The notes below the pieces were generated by a model, which had not been told where the DNA came from, searched no databases, and saw only the letters and a list, made by a program, of their open reading frames with translations. A program made the position numbers and the translations under genes. From contig OY757011.1 of the NCBI GenBank assembly GCA_963580285.1, positions 151,961,092-152,025,091 on the forward strand: DNA of 64,000 bases, in the 5' to 3' direction. This document shows positions 54,891-64,000 of the stretch, one piece after another (within the stretch, counting starts at the first letter, position 1; every line of letters starts with the position of its first letter). The DNA is from Lucinisca nassula (Eukaryota > Mollusca > Bivalvia > Lucinida > Lucinidae).

Positions 54891-55361
54891 AAACATCCAT
54901 CCACTGGCTTAGAAACAAATGTCGTTTAAACGTTAAAACAATGGTCTTGAGGCTGAGCAGAATGTAATACATAGCCATTTAACAGAGAAACAGTACTCTT
55001 TGCTTCATTACACTCAATATGTTCTATAAAAGGGTTATCCTTTGGAAGCAAGGAATACCACACAGAACTGAAAATATGGAGTGTATATATTTTCTGGGCC
55101 AGACTAGCTAGTTTCGGCCAATTAGGCCTCATCAGTGACCTTCAAATATTTTCAAAATTCCTCAATGGAATCAATGATCCCAAAGGACAAGAAAATATAA
55201 CCTACACTACGATTTAGAGTAGAAAATAATTACAGACGCAAAATGGCCACATTGTGCTGTACCTATTCAAACCAAAACTATGATCTACTATGTCGTGCCT
55301 AAGAAATAAACTATGACAGCAGTAAGCAGTTATTTAATTTAAAACTATCTACTGAGAATAA
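54891..55361. other. No feature recognised
   Basis: No ORF, hairpin or known repeat family found in this stretch. Confidence 0.5.
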
Positions 55362-55639
55362 TAGAAGCGGAGGCAATGATCAGGAATCGATACAATAAAC
55401 CCACACCTCCCATCAGAGACACCAAAGGGAAAGAAAAGCAAATGTTAAATGATTAGACTCTAACTGAAACATCAATATCGGAAAGTCAAAAGGACAGTCA
55501 CTTTCCCACAAAATGGCCAATTGGCTTTCAAAAACAAAAAAGATATAAAAATTAAGCGATACACACATTCAAAAACAAACTTTAACAAAAATAAACCGCG
55601 ACAGAAGAACCGCATTGGAACTTCACTTGGGGCTGCGCT
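55362..55639 (+). mobile_element. Interspersed repeat 'A', left part, host of the LTR element
   Basis: AATGATCAGGAATCGATACA, CCCATCAGAGACACCAAAGG, GATACACACATTCAAAAACA and GAACCGCATTGGAACTTCAC run to the GCGCT target site (55635-55639). The right part resumes at 63440. Confidence 0.85.
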
Positions 55640-55970
55640 TGTCGCGAATTTGCGAATATTTTTTGGGATAATACTGCTCCCTATCTTCGCCGCCGGCGTA
55701 TTTGGTATGCACGTGAAAGTAATGGCTCCGACGGCGGTGCTTGTTGCTCCGTCGGAACTTCACTACTTTCACGTGTTCCTTACTTTTTCCATGGCTTCTG
55801 TGGAACAAGGTTGCTATATAAGCTTTCCAAAATTTATTACGACAAGGGAAAAAAAGAAGATTGCTTACCATAATAAAAGGCAGAAATTCAAAGGTGTTGT
55901 TTTTGTGATAAAAATTAAATTTCCGTTGTTGTGGAGAAAAAATTGGGTAAACAAATCGATCTCCACGACA
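55640..55970 (+). repeat. 5' LTR of the BEL/Pao element
   Basis: TATATAAG at 55815-55822 is a likely TATA box and AATAAA at 55872-55877 a likely polyadenylation signal. An inverted pair ACGTGAAAGTA..CGACGG / CCGTCG..TACTTTCACGT (about 55710-55775) forms a hairpin upstream of the TATA box. Confidence 0.95.
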
Positions 55971-55975
55971 TCGTT

Positions 55976-55993
55976 TGGTGCCGGAACCCGGGA
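55976..55993 (+). promoter_or_regulatory. Primer-binding site
   Basis: TGGTGCCGGAACCCGGGA begins 5 nt after the LTR. It starts with TGG, complementary to a tRNA 3'-CCA. I cannot assign the primer tRNA by eye. Confidence 0.8.
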
Positions 55994-56008
55994 AGAAAGA
56001 ATCGAAAG

Positions 56009-59000
56009 GTTAGTCAAATTTATTCAATATTTGTATTTTTGGATAGTGTAAATACAATACTCGCAAAATAAAAAATGGCGTCAAATGTGCCTTATCTGAA
56101 AGGGGTACGAACCAGGTATATGAATAAGTTGAAAAAAGAAACGGAGACCGGGTTAGACCTCCTTTCAATCGATGTGAGTCTTGTAGATGTATCTGAATTA
56201 ATATCAAAGATCAACAGTTGTGTTGAGAAATTGCAGTTGTACTGTGATAAGTTTGAGAATCAAACGGAAAAGCTAGCTGAGGCGGTTGGTGAGTCGGACT
56301 CAGAGTTGACTACTGTGATTATAAGTGAAAATGAGTCGGTCTGTGATAAAGCTTTCGAATGTGCTTTAAATCTCAAGGAGTTTAAAGTAAGTCTAAGTCG
56401 TGAAAAAGAGAAAGAAACTAAAACAAAGGAGAAGTCCAATTATGATCAAATCATTGAGTTACAGAAACAGATGAACGAAATTGTTATACATCAAATGAAA
56501 CAGCAGCATGAGTTTTTTGAGAAGAAAGAAATGAAAGAAGAGGAGTTAGGTGCAACAGTGAAGTTACCGAAATTAGATTTGATTCAATTTTCCGGTGATA
56601 AGTTGAAGTGGTGTGAATTTTGGGATGCATTTGAAAATGCTGTTCATAATAATAAGAGGTTGACAAATATAGAAAAATTCAATTACCTAAAAAGTAAGCT
56701 AAGTGGGGAAGCTAAAGGTGCTGTGCTTGGATTGACGTTGTCAAAAGAAAACTACCAAGTTGCCATTGGCATTTTGAAAGAGAGGTTTGGGAATGAGCAG
56801 GAAGTAATTGACCTTCACTATAATCAAATGATTAATTTGCTGTCTGCTTCTAACACGACACAAAGCCTACGAGAGCTATCTGATACCATGGAGAAACACC
56901 TTCGTAGTCTTGAAGTTTTGAAGCAGAACATTAATCAAGACGTTTTTGTGTCAATGATTCGTGCAAAACTACCTGCAGAGGTACTCCTTCAGCTGGAAAT
57001 ACTTAACGGAGCTAAAAATAAATGGACGGTAGACACCCTACGTAACAGACTACATGAGTATATAATTGCCCGTGAGCATTCGGAGTCAAAGGGTACATCG
57101 ACAAATTCATTGTTCAAGAAAACCCAACATAATAGAGATGGCAGACAAAGGTATAGTCCTAATGTACGTAGCGACCAGAAAAACATCACACATTATGAAA
57201 GGAGAATGTTCAATCCTTCAAGGGTGGATAAAAACTCACCAACGATCCAATCTTCAGGCTCCGCAGAGGCACTGGTTGTAAATACGAAGCAAGGAAGTGC
57301 TACTGGAAGATTCTATGATCAGTGTAGGTATTGCAATGATCGACATTGGAGCGATGAATGCAAAAAGTATTCAACTCTAGAAGAAAGGAAGAAACAGCTG
57401 AAGGACGGTTGCTTCAAATGTTTAAAGGTAGGTCATCTGTCAAAGGACTGCAAAAAGAACAAATCTTGTGTTTACTGCGGTGAGGTAAATGTGCACCACC
57501 GGAGTTTGTGCCCAAAGAAATTTAAGTTAAAAATATCTAGTGCTAATTTATCAGAAGAATTCACAACAATATCGGAAGAAGGAGCAAGTACTGAAGAAAT
57601 TGTGCTAATATCCTCAAATGAATTGGTGTTGATGCAAACAGCTAGGTCAGAAATTAAGAACCCGACAAATTCTAAAAGCAATATCGTACGTATTCTTCTT
57701 GACTCAGGATCGCAGAGGACATACATTACTGAGGAATTAGCAAACAAATTGCAACTTTCTAAAGATAAAGAAGAAATGATTAAGTTAGTAACATTTGGAA
57801 GTGAGAACCCTCAGATCATCAAGACAATTCAAACCAAGTTAAGCTTGAAGTTAAAGAATGGTCAATATATGGAAATCACTGCAAATATCGTTCCAGTCAT
57901 AAGTGGTGCAGTTCAGAGAAAAGCAATGAAATTCTGTTTATCAGAAGATGTGGATCATTTGGTATCAAGTTTAGATCTAGCTGACACTATACCAAGAGAA
58001 TCGGAATCTTCTTCAGTGGAACTGTTAATCGGAAGTGATTACTATTTGGATATCATTCTGTCACAGAAGATTGAAGTTCAACCTGGGCTTTATCTCCTCG
58101 CATCAAAGCTTGGATGGATTCTCACTGGTCGCACAAATGAACCTGATGCCGCTAGGGAAGAGACAAGTATGCTTATTATGACCTATGGAAATAACTTAAC
58201 AGAGACAGGTGTTTTCTCAAACATAGATTGTGTAACTCCTAGAAAACCGGATCTGGAAGATTTCTGGAATGTAGAAGCTATCGGAATCCTTGATAAATCA
58301 AATTCTACAAATGATGAAATGGTTAAGAACCATTTCAAAGAGAATTTAAAATTTGAAGATGGAAGATATCAGGTGAAATGGCCGTGGAAAGATGACTGCC
58401 CGGACCTACCGGTTAATCGTGAACTAGCACTAGGTCGTTTGAAGTCAAATGTGTTAAGAATGAAGAATAAACCAGAGTTGATAAAATCGTATGACACTAT
58501 AATTCAAGAACAGCTGAATAAAGGTGTCATTGAAAAGGTGGAGGAGAAATATGCTCAGGGACCCAAACATTACCTTCCGCACCATGCTGTCATCAATCTC
58601 TTGAAGCCAACAACTAAGCTTAGAATAGTTTACGATGCATCAGCAAAATCAAGAAAGGACTATTTGAGCCTGAACGAATGTTTATACAGAGGTCCCGTTT
58701 TGTTGAACGATTTATGTGGTATACTTATGCGTTTCAGGTTACACAACATAGGTATAGTAGCCGACTTAGAAAAAGCATTTCTCCAGGTAGGCTTACAACA
58801 GAGTGAACGAGATGTGACCAGATTTCTGTGGGTGAAAGATTGTGGACACATTAAATTTGATAATTCAAATATACAAGAGTACCGCTTCTGTCGGGTTCCG
58901 TTCGGTGTCATATCGAGTCCCTTTCTTCTAGGGGCAACAGTTGAAGCACATTTGGAATTATATGGCAGTGAGTTTGCAATGAAACTGAAGGATGACATTT

Positions 59001-62000
59001 ATGTTGACAATGTTATTACAGGCACAAATAGTATTGAGGACGCAGTTCATCTCTATCGAGAGGCAAAGTTAATATTCAGGAAAGCATCGATGAATCTCCG
59101 TGAGTGGGTTACGAGTAGTCCTCAGGTAAATCAGGTCATAGAAAAACAGGACATGGCAGTCTGTGAAACAACAAAAGTTCTTGGTCACACTTGGACCATT
59201 GAGAGTGATACAATTTCATTGAAGAGATCAAACAGTCTACTAGAACAGACACAACTTACAAAACGAAATGTGTTGAAAGAAATAGCGTCGGTTTTTGATC
59301 CACTGGGTTTATTTTCACCGATTCTGTTAAAAGGAAAGTTATTTCTTCAAACATTATGGAATAAGAAACTTGAGTGGGACGATGAAATAAGCAGTGAAGA
59401 TTTAGCAGTATGGTTGACTATTAGTACAGAGTTATCCAAACTACCCGAGTGTAGCATAAAACGAAATATTGCTTTGTGTCAAAGGGATGACACCGTAATA
59501 TACAGATTAGTGTGCTTCTGTGATGCTTCAGCGTGTGCGTATGCAGCTGTTGTGTATTTGCATCAAAGTATCAATGATTCTGAATCCAAAACTGACATTA
59601 TCTTTTCTAAGACAAGGCTTGCGCCTTTGAAGGAAATGACTATACCGCGACTGGAAATGATGGCCGTTGTTATTGGTGTCAGGTGTGTTAAGTTTGTTAG
59701 AGATCAGTTAAAACTTCCGATCAAAACCACGTATATTTGGACCGATTCTCAGTGCGTTCTTAAATGGATAAATTCGAACAAGGATTTATCAACTTTTATA
59801 AAGAACCGAGTCAAAGAGATTAAGAGCCATGACGGGATTGTGTTTGGATTTGTCACTTCTAAAGAAAATCCAGCGGACATTGCTTCCCGTGGGAGCAATG
59901 TACAAAACCTCAGAGAAAACCACCTATGGTGGCATGGACCGACATGGCTCAGTGGTAGAGAATGGCCAAACTCTGCCAGTGATATAGATGATAAAACAAC
60001 ACAAGATTATGAATCGGAGTTAAAGAAAGGATCATTAGTAACAGAAAATGCATCACTAGTGTCGGACGATATTTCAGATACTACTACATACTCCTCTGGT
60101 AGTTGTGCGCCCTTCGACATTGAAAGTGATAAATATTCAACTGTAACCAAGATTGTACGAGTTACAGCGTACGTACTTCGCTTCATTAAATTGATACGAA
60201 AATCCGGAGGTAACACGGATAGCACTTCGAAGTATCTGACCAACAAAGAGCTTACTGAAGCTGAAAACATGTGGCTGCTATACATACAAAGGAAGCATTT
60301 TCCTGAAGTATTTACTGCAATTACAAGTAATAAAACTAACAATCTGCAGCGACAATTGGGTATTTACCTAGATAATAATGGTATTCTGAGGTGTAAGGGC
60401 AGGATAGAAAATGCAGAAATAAGTGAAGCTACCAGACACCCAATTCTTTTGCCGAAGAACGACCGGTTCACTCAGCTAACTATAGAGTGTATACATAGGC
60501 AGAACTTTCACACAGGCATCTCTCAAACATTAAGTCAGGTAAGACATAAATACTGGATTCCTCAAGGTCGGGCTTCTGTTCGATCAGTATTACGGCACTG
60601 CCATACATGCCGTCGTCATGAAGGCGGCCCTTACGCAATGCCCATGATGCCACCCTTACCAAAAACACGCGTAACGGAAGCGCGTGCATTTTCCAGAACG
60701 GGCCTGGATTATCTTGGACCATTATATATGAAGACAAATCAAGAAAGAAAGAAAGTGTGGGTTTGTTTATTTACTTGCCTAGTGACACGTGCTATCCACC
60801 TGGAACTTATGAGAGATATGACAGCAGAAGAATTTCTGCTAGGCTTAAGAAGATTTATTTCAATAAGAGGAGCACCAGTCGAAATTTTAAGTGACAATGC
60901 GTCACAGTTCAAAACAGCCAAGAGTGTTTTAGATTTAGCTTGGAAACATGTAACGAAGTGTGAAGGAGTACAATGTTTTGTTTCAACTGTTGGTATTAAG
61001 TGGTCATTTATTGTAGAATTAGCTCCGTGGATGGGCGGATTCTACGAGAGATTGGTAGGTCTAGTAAAACGCGCCCTACGCAAATCGTTAGGCAGGAACT
61101 TACTAAGGGAATCTCAGCTTCAGACATTACTGAAAGAAATAGAATCAGTCATCAATAGCCGACCACTAGTGTATGTCGGTGACGACATTGAATCAAATGT
61201 CACATTAACACCAGGGAATTTTTTAACATTGAACCCCAACATCGGTGTCCCAGAATTTGAATATGTCCAGGATGACCCAGATTTCAATCCATATGAATCA
61301 TCAGCAGACAGATTATTGTTAATCTGGAAAAAAGGACAGAAATTGTTAACCGTATTTTGGAAAATATGGCGGGATGAATATTTATTAAATTTACGTGAAC
61401 AGAGAAAATCAGTGTTGAAGTTAGGAAGAATCATTTCAGATGCTTCGCCCAATATTGGCGATGTAGTTTTATTAAAGGATGATGTACCAAGATGCTGTTG
61501 GAATATGGGAAAGATTGTGAGTTTAGTCACCAGTAAGGACGGCAACATTCGTTCTGCGAAAGTGAAGCTGCACACTGGGCGCGTTGTTGGTCGCCCATTA
61601 AGTTTACTCTTTCCTATTGAGATGTCAGTGAACAGTGATAGTGTTTGTAAAGACAGGCTTAAGATGTACAATCAAACTGAAAAGGCTAGAACGGCGTCTC
61701 ATACTCACAGCAGTAATAAATACGAAGTGAAACGGCGCCCCATACGTGTAGCGGCTGAGAGCGCTAAAGAAAAAATCAAACAAACACATGAGTCTTAAGA
61801 AGGGCTTAATTTTAACATTATCAATGCATTTAGATAGTATGTGATGTATAGTTGAAGAAGTATGAAAATGTTTATAACAAACAGATATTGCAAGTGTATA
61901 TAGGCCATTTTTTTTATGTATACAGCAGTGTAACGGAGCAAACAAACTACCTGTGGTTCTATAAATAAATATGTACTGGCCTGTTTCAATAGTTTCCACG

Positions 62001-62218
62001 TGCTGTCATCTGCTATATGATTGCACGTGTTGTCGTCTGCTAAAATAAAGTACAACTACCTGGCGGAGCATAGTCAGTGTGCAACGGAGCCGTTTAAGTT
62101 GCACGAGGTACACGTGAATATGTTCTCGTTGATAAGTATATATAGGGCATGTCTGTCACATACGTTGTTTAACGAGCTAAAACTGTTTAGGCGAGAAATC
62201 TTTACTGTGTTTTTTCAG
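56009..62218 (+). other. Putative subgenomic intron (splice donor to acceptor)
   Basis: The donor is GAAAG|GTTAGT at 56008/56009, between the PBS and the gag start. The acceptor is TGTGTTTTTTCAG|G at 62218/62219, one base before the ATG of the zinc-finger ORF. Splicing would remove all of gag-pol and place the ORF at the 5' end of the mRNA, as retroviruses do for env. Inferred from sequence only. Confidence 0.65.
56075..61798 (+). CDS. BEL/Pao gag-pol polyprotein
   Basis: A single 1907-residue frame. N-terminal gag: coiled-coil-like region, then a DUF1759-type capsid segment from about residue 162 (VKLPKLDLIQFSGD.LKWCEFWDAF), zinc knuckles at 417-429 (CX2CX3HX4C), 446-459 (CX2CX4HX4C) and a third just after (CVYC..HHRSLC). 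Aspartic protease ILLDSGSQRTYI with Asp543. Reverse transcriptase: LRIVYDAS, VADLEKAF (Asp897), CRVPFGVISSPFLL and catalytic YVDN at 976-979. RNase H: FCDASACAYAA (Asp1150), WTDSQCV, ENPADIASRG. Integrase: H-x-H..C-HTC zinc motif, Asp1545, Asp1607 (LSDNASQF) and Glu1658 (YERLVGLVKRALRKS), then a GDVVLLKDD C-terminal domain. No stop or frameshift is visible, so the element is probably competent, apart from the unusual YVDN. Confidence 0.95.
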   Translation: MASNVPYLKGVRTRYMNKLKKETETGLDLLSIDVSLVDVSELISKINSCVEKLQLYCDKFENQTEKLAEAVGESDSELTTVIISENESVCDKAFECALNLKEFKVSLSREKEKETKTKEKSNYDQIIELQKQMNEIVIHQMKQQHEFFEKKEMKEEELGATVKLPKLDLIQFSGDKLKWCEFWDAFENAVHNNKRLTNIEKFNYLKSKLSGEAKGAVLGLTLSKENYQVAIGILKERFGNEQEVIDLHYNQMINLLSASNTTQSLRELSDTMEKHLRSLEVLKQNINQDVFVSMIRAKLPAEVLLQLEILNGAKNKWTVDTLRNRLHEYIIAREHSESKGTSTNSLFKKTQHNRDGRQRYSPNVRSDQKNITHYERRMFNPSRVDKNSPTIQSSGSAEALVVNTKQGSATGRFYDQCRYCNDRHWSDECKKYSTLEERKKQLKDGCFKCLKVGHLSKDCKKNKSCVYCGEVNVHHRSLCPKKFKLKISSANLSEEFTTISEEGASTEEIVLISSNELVLMQTARSEIKNPTNSKSNIVRILLDSGSQRTYITEELANKLQLSKDKEEMIKLVTFGSENPQIIKTIQTKLSLKLKNGQYMEITANIVPVISGAVQRKAMKFCLSEDVDHLVSSLDLADTIPRESESSSVELLIGSDYYLDIILSQKIEVQPGLYLLASKLGWILTGRTNEPDAAREETSMLIMTYGNNLTETGVFSNIDCVTPRKPDLEDFWNVEAIGILDKSNSTNDEMVKNHFKENLKFEDGRYQVKWPWKDDCPDLPVNRELALGRLKSNVLRMKNKPELIKSYDTIIQEQLNKGVIEKVEEKYAQGPKHYLPHHAVINLLKPTTKLRIVYDASAKSRKDYLSLNECLYRGPVLLNDLCGILMRFRLHNIGIVADLEKAFLQVGLQQSERDVTRFLWVKDCGHIKFDNSNIQEYRFCRVPFGVISSPFLLGATVEAHLELYGSEFAMKLKDDIYVDNVITGTNSIEDAVHLYREAKLIFRKASMNLREWVTSSPQVNQVIEKQDMAVCETTKVLGHTWTIESDTISLKRSNSLLEQTQLTKRNVLKEIASVFDPLGLFSPILLKGKLFLQTLWNKKLEWDDEISSEDLAVWLTISTELSKLPECSIKRNIALCQRDDTVIYRLVCFCDASACAYAAVVYLHQSINDSESKTDIIFSKTRLAPLKEMTIPRLEMMAVVIGVRCVKFVRDQLKLPIKTTYIWTDSQCVLKWINSNKDLSTFIKNRVKEIKSHDGIVFGFVTSKENPADIASRGSNVQNLRENHLWWHGPTWLSGREWPNSASDIDDKTTQDYESELKKGSLVTENASLVSDDISDTTTYSSGSCAPFDIESDKYSTVTKIVRVTAYVLRFIKLIRKSGGNTDSTSKYLTNKELTEAENMWLLYIQRKHFPEVFTAITSNKTNNLQRQLGIYLDNNGILRCKGRIENAEISEATRHPILLPKNDRFTQLTIECIHRQNFHTGISQTLSQVRHKYWIPQGRASVRSVLRHCHTCRRHEGGPYAMPMMPPLPKTRVTEARAFSRTGLDYLGPLYMKTNQERKKVWVCLFTCLVTRAIHLELMRDMTAEEFLLGLRRFISIRGAPVEILSDNASQFKTAKSVLDLAWKHVTKCEGVQCFVSTVGIKWSFIVELAPWMGGFYERLVGLVKRALRKSLGRNLLRESQLQTLLKEIESVINSRPLVYVGDDIESNVTLTPGNFLTLNPNIGVPEFEYVQDDPDFNPYESSADRLLLIWKKGQKLLTVFWKIWRDEYLLNLREQRKSVLKLGRIISDASPNIGDVVLLKDDVPRCCWNMGKIVSLVTSKDGNIRSAKVKLHTGRVVGRPLSLLFPIEMSVNSDSVCKDRLKMYNQTEKARTASHTHSSNKYEVKRRPIRVAAESAKEKIKQTHES

Positions 62219-62219
62219 G
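61799..62219 (+). other. Spacer between pol and the third ORF
   Basis: It contains CACGTGCTGTCATCTGCTAT and a diverged direct repeat CACGTGTTGTCGTCTGCTAA (61997-62042), an AATAAA (about 62044), a TATATATA stretch near 62139, and a T-rich tract ending in CAG that serves as the presumed splice acceptor. Confidence 0.6.
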
Positions 62220-63083
62220 ATGGGTTATCGTTGTGATACGTGTGGTAAATCGTATAAGCATAAAAGAAATTTGAAGAGACACACTAAAGAAAGACACAGC
62301 AACAATGAACATTGGAACTGTGTTGTTGAAGGATGTTCTTCAAAATTCATACGTAGGAACTACCTCTGTAAACATTTAGTCTGGGTGCATGGCTATAATC
62401 AGGACGATGCCAGAGAAGCTGTGTTGAATGCTCCACGTGGAGATAAACCAAAACAATATGGTGAATTTGAAGATATAAGTGAAGATGATAGTATCCTTGA
62501 TTTACTCGCTGAACGTGATAATACGTTGAACACAAATGAATTCTTTGAAAATATTGAATATTTTAATACAGACTTGTTTGAGAAACAGACTACATCTGCC
62601 GCGGCTGATACAAGTTTTGATGATATGTGTGACGTTGACGTTGAAATATTAGAAGGTGAAAACGATAATTCTTTAAATGGATATTCTAATGGAAACACAA
62701 TGAGCGACAACTGTGAAAATGGTGAACGTATAAGTGATCGTGACGATAACATGCCACATGAAAACGACGATAACATGGCACATGAAAACGACGATAACAT
62801 GGCACATGAAAACGACGATAACATGGCACATGGAAACGACGATAACATGGCACATGGAAACGACGATAACATGGCACATGGAAACGATAACATGGCGCAT
62901 GGAAACGACGATGTTATTTACATAAGCAGCGATGAAGAATGTACAGACATTGAACTATCACATCTCAGAGTGAAAAGACAAACATTTACATTCACATTAA
63001 CAAGAAGAATAAAATACAATAATGGAACTGAGGTTGACTGTGATATGCAGTTACATAATGACTTTTATGAAGAGTTTGAATAA
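62220..63083 (+). CDS. Third ORF: C2H2 zinc-finger protein with acidic repeat and SIM-like motif
   Basis: A 287-residue frame between pol and the 3' LTR, where env lies in other retroelements. It starts at the first ATG after a T-rich acceptor (CAG|GATG). Residues 5-26 form a C2H2 finger (C-x2-C-x12-H-x4-H; YRCDTCGKSYKHKRNL) and 34-57 a second (C-x4-C-x12-H-x4-H). An acidic region with EDISEDDSILDLL follows. Residues 175-230 are seven near-perfect 8-residue units (DDNMAHEN/DDNMAHGN, 24 bp each). VIYISSDEE at 232-240 has the form of a SUMO-interaction motif. No signal peptide or membrane segment, so it is not an envelope protein. A nuclear, DNA-binding accessory role, perhaps in targeting integration or controlling LTR transcription, is inference. 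It could also be a host-derived gene captured by the element. Confidence 0.85.
   Translation: MGYRCDTCGKSYKHKRNLKRHTKERHSNNEHWNCVVEGCSSKFIRRNYLCKHLVWVHGYNQDDAREAVLNAPRGDKPKQYGEFEDISEDDSILDLLAERDNTLNTNEFFENIEYFNTDLFEKQTTSAAADTSFDDMCDVDVEILEGENDNSLNGYSNGNTMSDNCENGERISDRDDNMPHENDDNMAHENDDNMAHENDDNMAHGNDDNMAHGNDDNMAHGNDNMAHGNDDVIYISSDEECTDIELSHLRVKRQTFTFTLTRRIKYNNGTEVDCDMQLHNDFYEEFE
62742..62909 (+). repeat. 24-bp in-frame minisatellite in the third ORF
   Basis: Seven units of GACGATAACATGGCACATGA + AAAC; the last lost one codon. Units fall into GAAAAC and GGAAAC types in blocks, which implies recent slippage or unequal exchange. Confidence 0.9.
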
Positions 63084-63108
63084 TGTAATTTTACTTCCTT
63101 GTCGGGAG

Positions 63109-63439
63109 TGTCGCGAATTTGCGAATATTTTTTGGGATAATACTGCTCCCTATCTTCGCCGCCGGCGTATTTGGTATGCACGTGAAAGTAATGGCTCCGA
63201 CGGCGGTGCTTGTTGCTCCGTCGGAACTTCACTACTTTCACGTGTTCCTTACTTTTTCCATGGCTTCTGTGGAACAAGGTTGCTATATAAGCTTTCCAAA
63301 ATTTATTACGACAAGGGAAAAAAAGAAGATTGCTTACCATAATAAAAGGCAGAAATTCAAAGGTGTTGTTTTTGTGATAAAAATTAAATTTCCGTTGTTG
63401 TGGAGAAAAAATTGGGTAAACAAATCGATCTCCACGACA
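63109..63439 (+). repeat. 3' LTR of the BEL/Pao element
   Basis: 331 bp, by eye identical to 55640-55970, followed by the GCGCT duplication (63440-63444). The purine tract before it is short (CGGGAG), so the polypurine tract is weak. Confidence 0.95.
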
Positions 63440-63740
63440 GCGCTGGGGGTGAGGGGTGGTGGGGGAAGCTTAAATCAATTTTACCTTACTTTTACCTTAA
63501 GAGTTCACTCCGCATGAAAGGCTTCCTTACTCATCAGTCCAACATCTCCGAAAACACAGAAAGCAAACAACCACAGGGATGAAACAACTGTGAGGAATCG
63601 GCAGTCAGAAATAACTGAAAACCAGCAGTTAGACTCCGAAGGGCCCGACCAGAAACAGAGCTTCAGGTACCAACCAATATTACATGAAATTAAATTTCAA
63701 TTCGAAGTAAGCCTTTACGCTGGAACCGTAATAGAATCTG
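63440..63740 (+). mobile_element. Interspersed repeat 'A', right part
   Basis: It resumes after the LTR element: GGGGAAGCTTAAATCAATTT, CGCATGAAAGGCTTCCTTAC, CCAACATCTCCGAAAACACA, CTCCGAAGGGCCCGACCAGA, ATTTCAATTCGAAGTAAGCC and TTTACGCTGGAACCGT. Confidence 0.85.
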
Positions 63741-64000
63741 AGGCCTCACCCACCGGTGTACCATTTAAGAGGGAAGCAAAGTTATCAACCGCGATTGGGT
63801 TAACTACCATGGTTACAGTCTGTCGTCTAATATTTGTGTTGTACCCAATCTTTCTATACCGATGAATGATCTAATGAAATTGGTACTGAAGTCATTGCAA
63901 GTATATATTTTATTCTGAATTTATATACAAAGTCACCATAAAGTTCGGGTTCCGATAGACCTTGTTGCAGAAGAGGTGTAAGGCCAACATTGGATTTTGA
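63741..64000. other. No feature recognised
   Basis: 260 bp to the window end. No repeat family or gene assigned. Confidence 0.5.

Larger units (their letters stand above)
55640..63439 (+). mobile_element. Complete BEL/Pao LTR retrotransposon
   Basis: A 7800-bp element with 331-bp LTRs that look identical base for base. They begin TGTCGCG and end CACGACA (TG...CA). Direct repeats GCGCT flank it (55635-55639, 63440-63444). In order: 5' LTR, PBS, 5' leader with splice donor, gag-pol ORF, spacer, splice acceptor, zinc-finger ORF, 3' LTR. Domain order protease-RT-RNase H-integrase, with DUF1759/DUF1758-type gag and protease, places it in BEL/Pao. Identical LTRs and open frames indicate a very recent insertion. 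Confidence 0.95.

Noticed and set aside
58229..58258. ACATAGATTGTGTAACTCCTAG inside gag-pol resembling the foldback MITE centre
   Set aside because: Too short, in frame and conserved as coding sequence; probably coincidence.
61120..61671. 183-codon frame opposite the integrase
   Set aside because: Shadow of the gag-pol frame on the other strand.
62399..62893. 164-codon frame opposite the third ORF
   Set aside because: Periodic translation of the antisense of the 24-bp repeat; no independent start or motif.

Overview
The window looks like nuclear DNA of a bivalve mollusc. It is AT-rich, intron-rich and crowded with short non-autonomous transposons. Its tRNA-derived SINEs share a GACGTTAAAC-type 3' tail, and it carries tandem-core repeats with CTCTTGTTT ends, which I associate with bivalves. 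The species is not determinable by eye. Nothing suggests a bacterial, plasmid or organellar origin.

Two spliced host genes, both on the + strand, can be read. (1) Positions 683-7843 hold the last three coding exons of a METTL24-like secreted/FkbM-type methyltransferase; its 5' part lies outside the window. (2) Positions 36558-49058 hold a complete six-exon beta-1,4-galactosyltransferase-family gene (338 codons plus stop, all phases consistent) with a type II membrane anchor, a DVD motif and a WGxEDDD motif. A third, selfish gene set occupies 55640-63439. This is an apparently intact 7.8-kb BEL/Pao LTR retrotransposon with LTRs of 331 bp that look identical, a GCGCT target duplication, a primer-binding site and a 1907-residue gag-pol polyprotein. 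It also has an extra 287-residue ORF, in the env position, that encodes a two-finger C2H2 protein with a 7-unit acidic repeat and a SUMO-interaction-like motif. A splice donor and acceptor placed like those of a retroviral env mRNA would express it.

Almost everything else is layered repeats. 1-11.5 kb: foldback MITEs, SINEs, a 4-kb inverted-repeat element and a mariner relic around the METTL24-like exons. 11.9-32.4 kb: a succession of large elements sharing a 5' hairpin, a GTCCGTCGT-rich tract, core tandem repeats and a CTCTTGTTT end (Helentron/HINE-like architecture), interrupted by nested MITEs and SINEs and one 875-bp tandem duplication. 32.9-36.2 kb: a 3.2-kb degenerate 21-bp satellite ending about 380 bp upstream of the galactosyltransferase start codon. 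36.6-49.4 kb: the galactosyltransferase gene, its introns packed with MITEs, hairpins, a 24-bp minisatellite and a core-repeat array. 50.3-54.9 kb: an inverted-repeat element and a minus-strand HINE-like element. 55.4-63.7 kb: the BEL/Pao provirus inside an older interspersed repeat.

The most notable points are the zinc-finger/SIM third ORF of the BEL/Pao element, the covarying terminal hairpins of the HINE-like elements, the same central palindrome occurring in two MITE families with different termini, and the last METTL24-like exon bracketed by copies of one 34-nt unit. All calls come from reading the sequence; no database search was possible.
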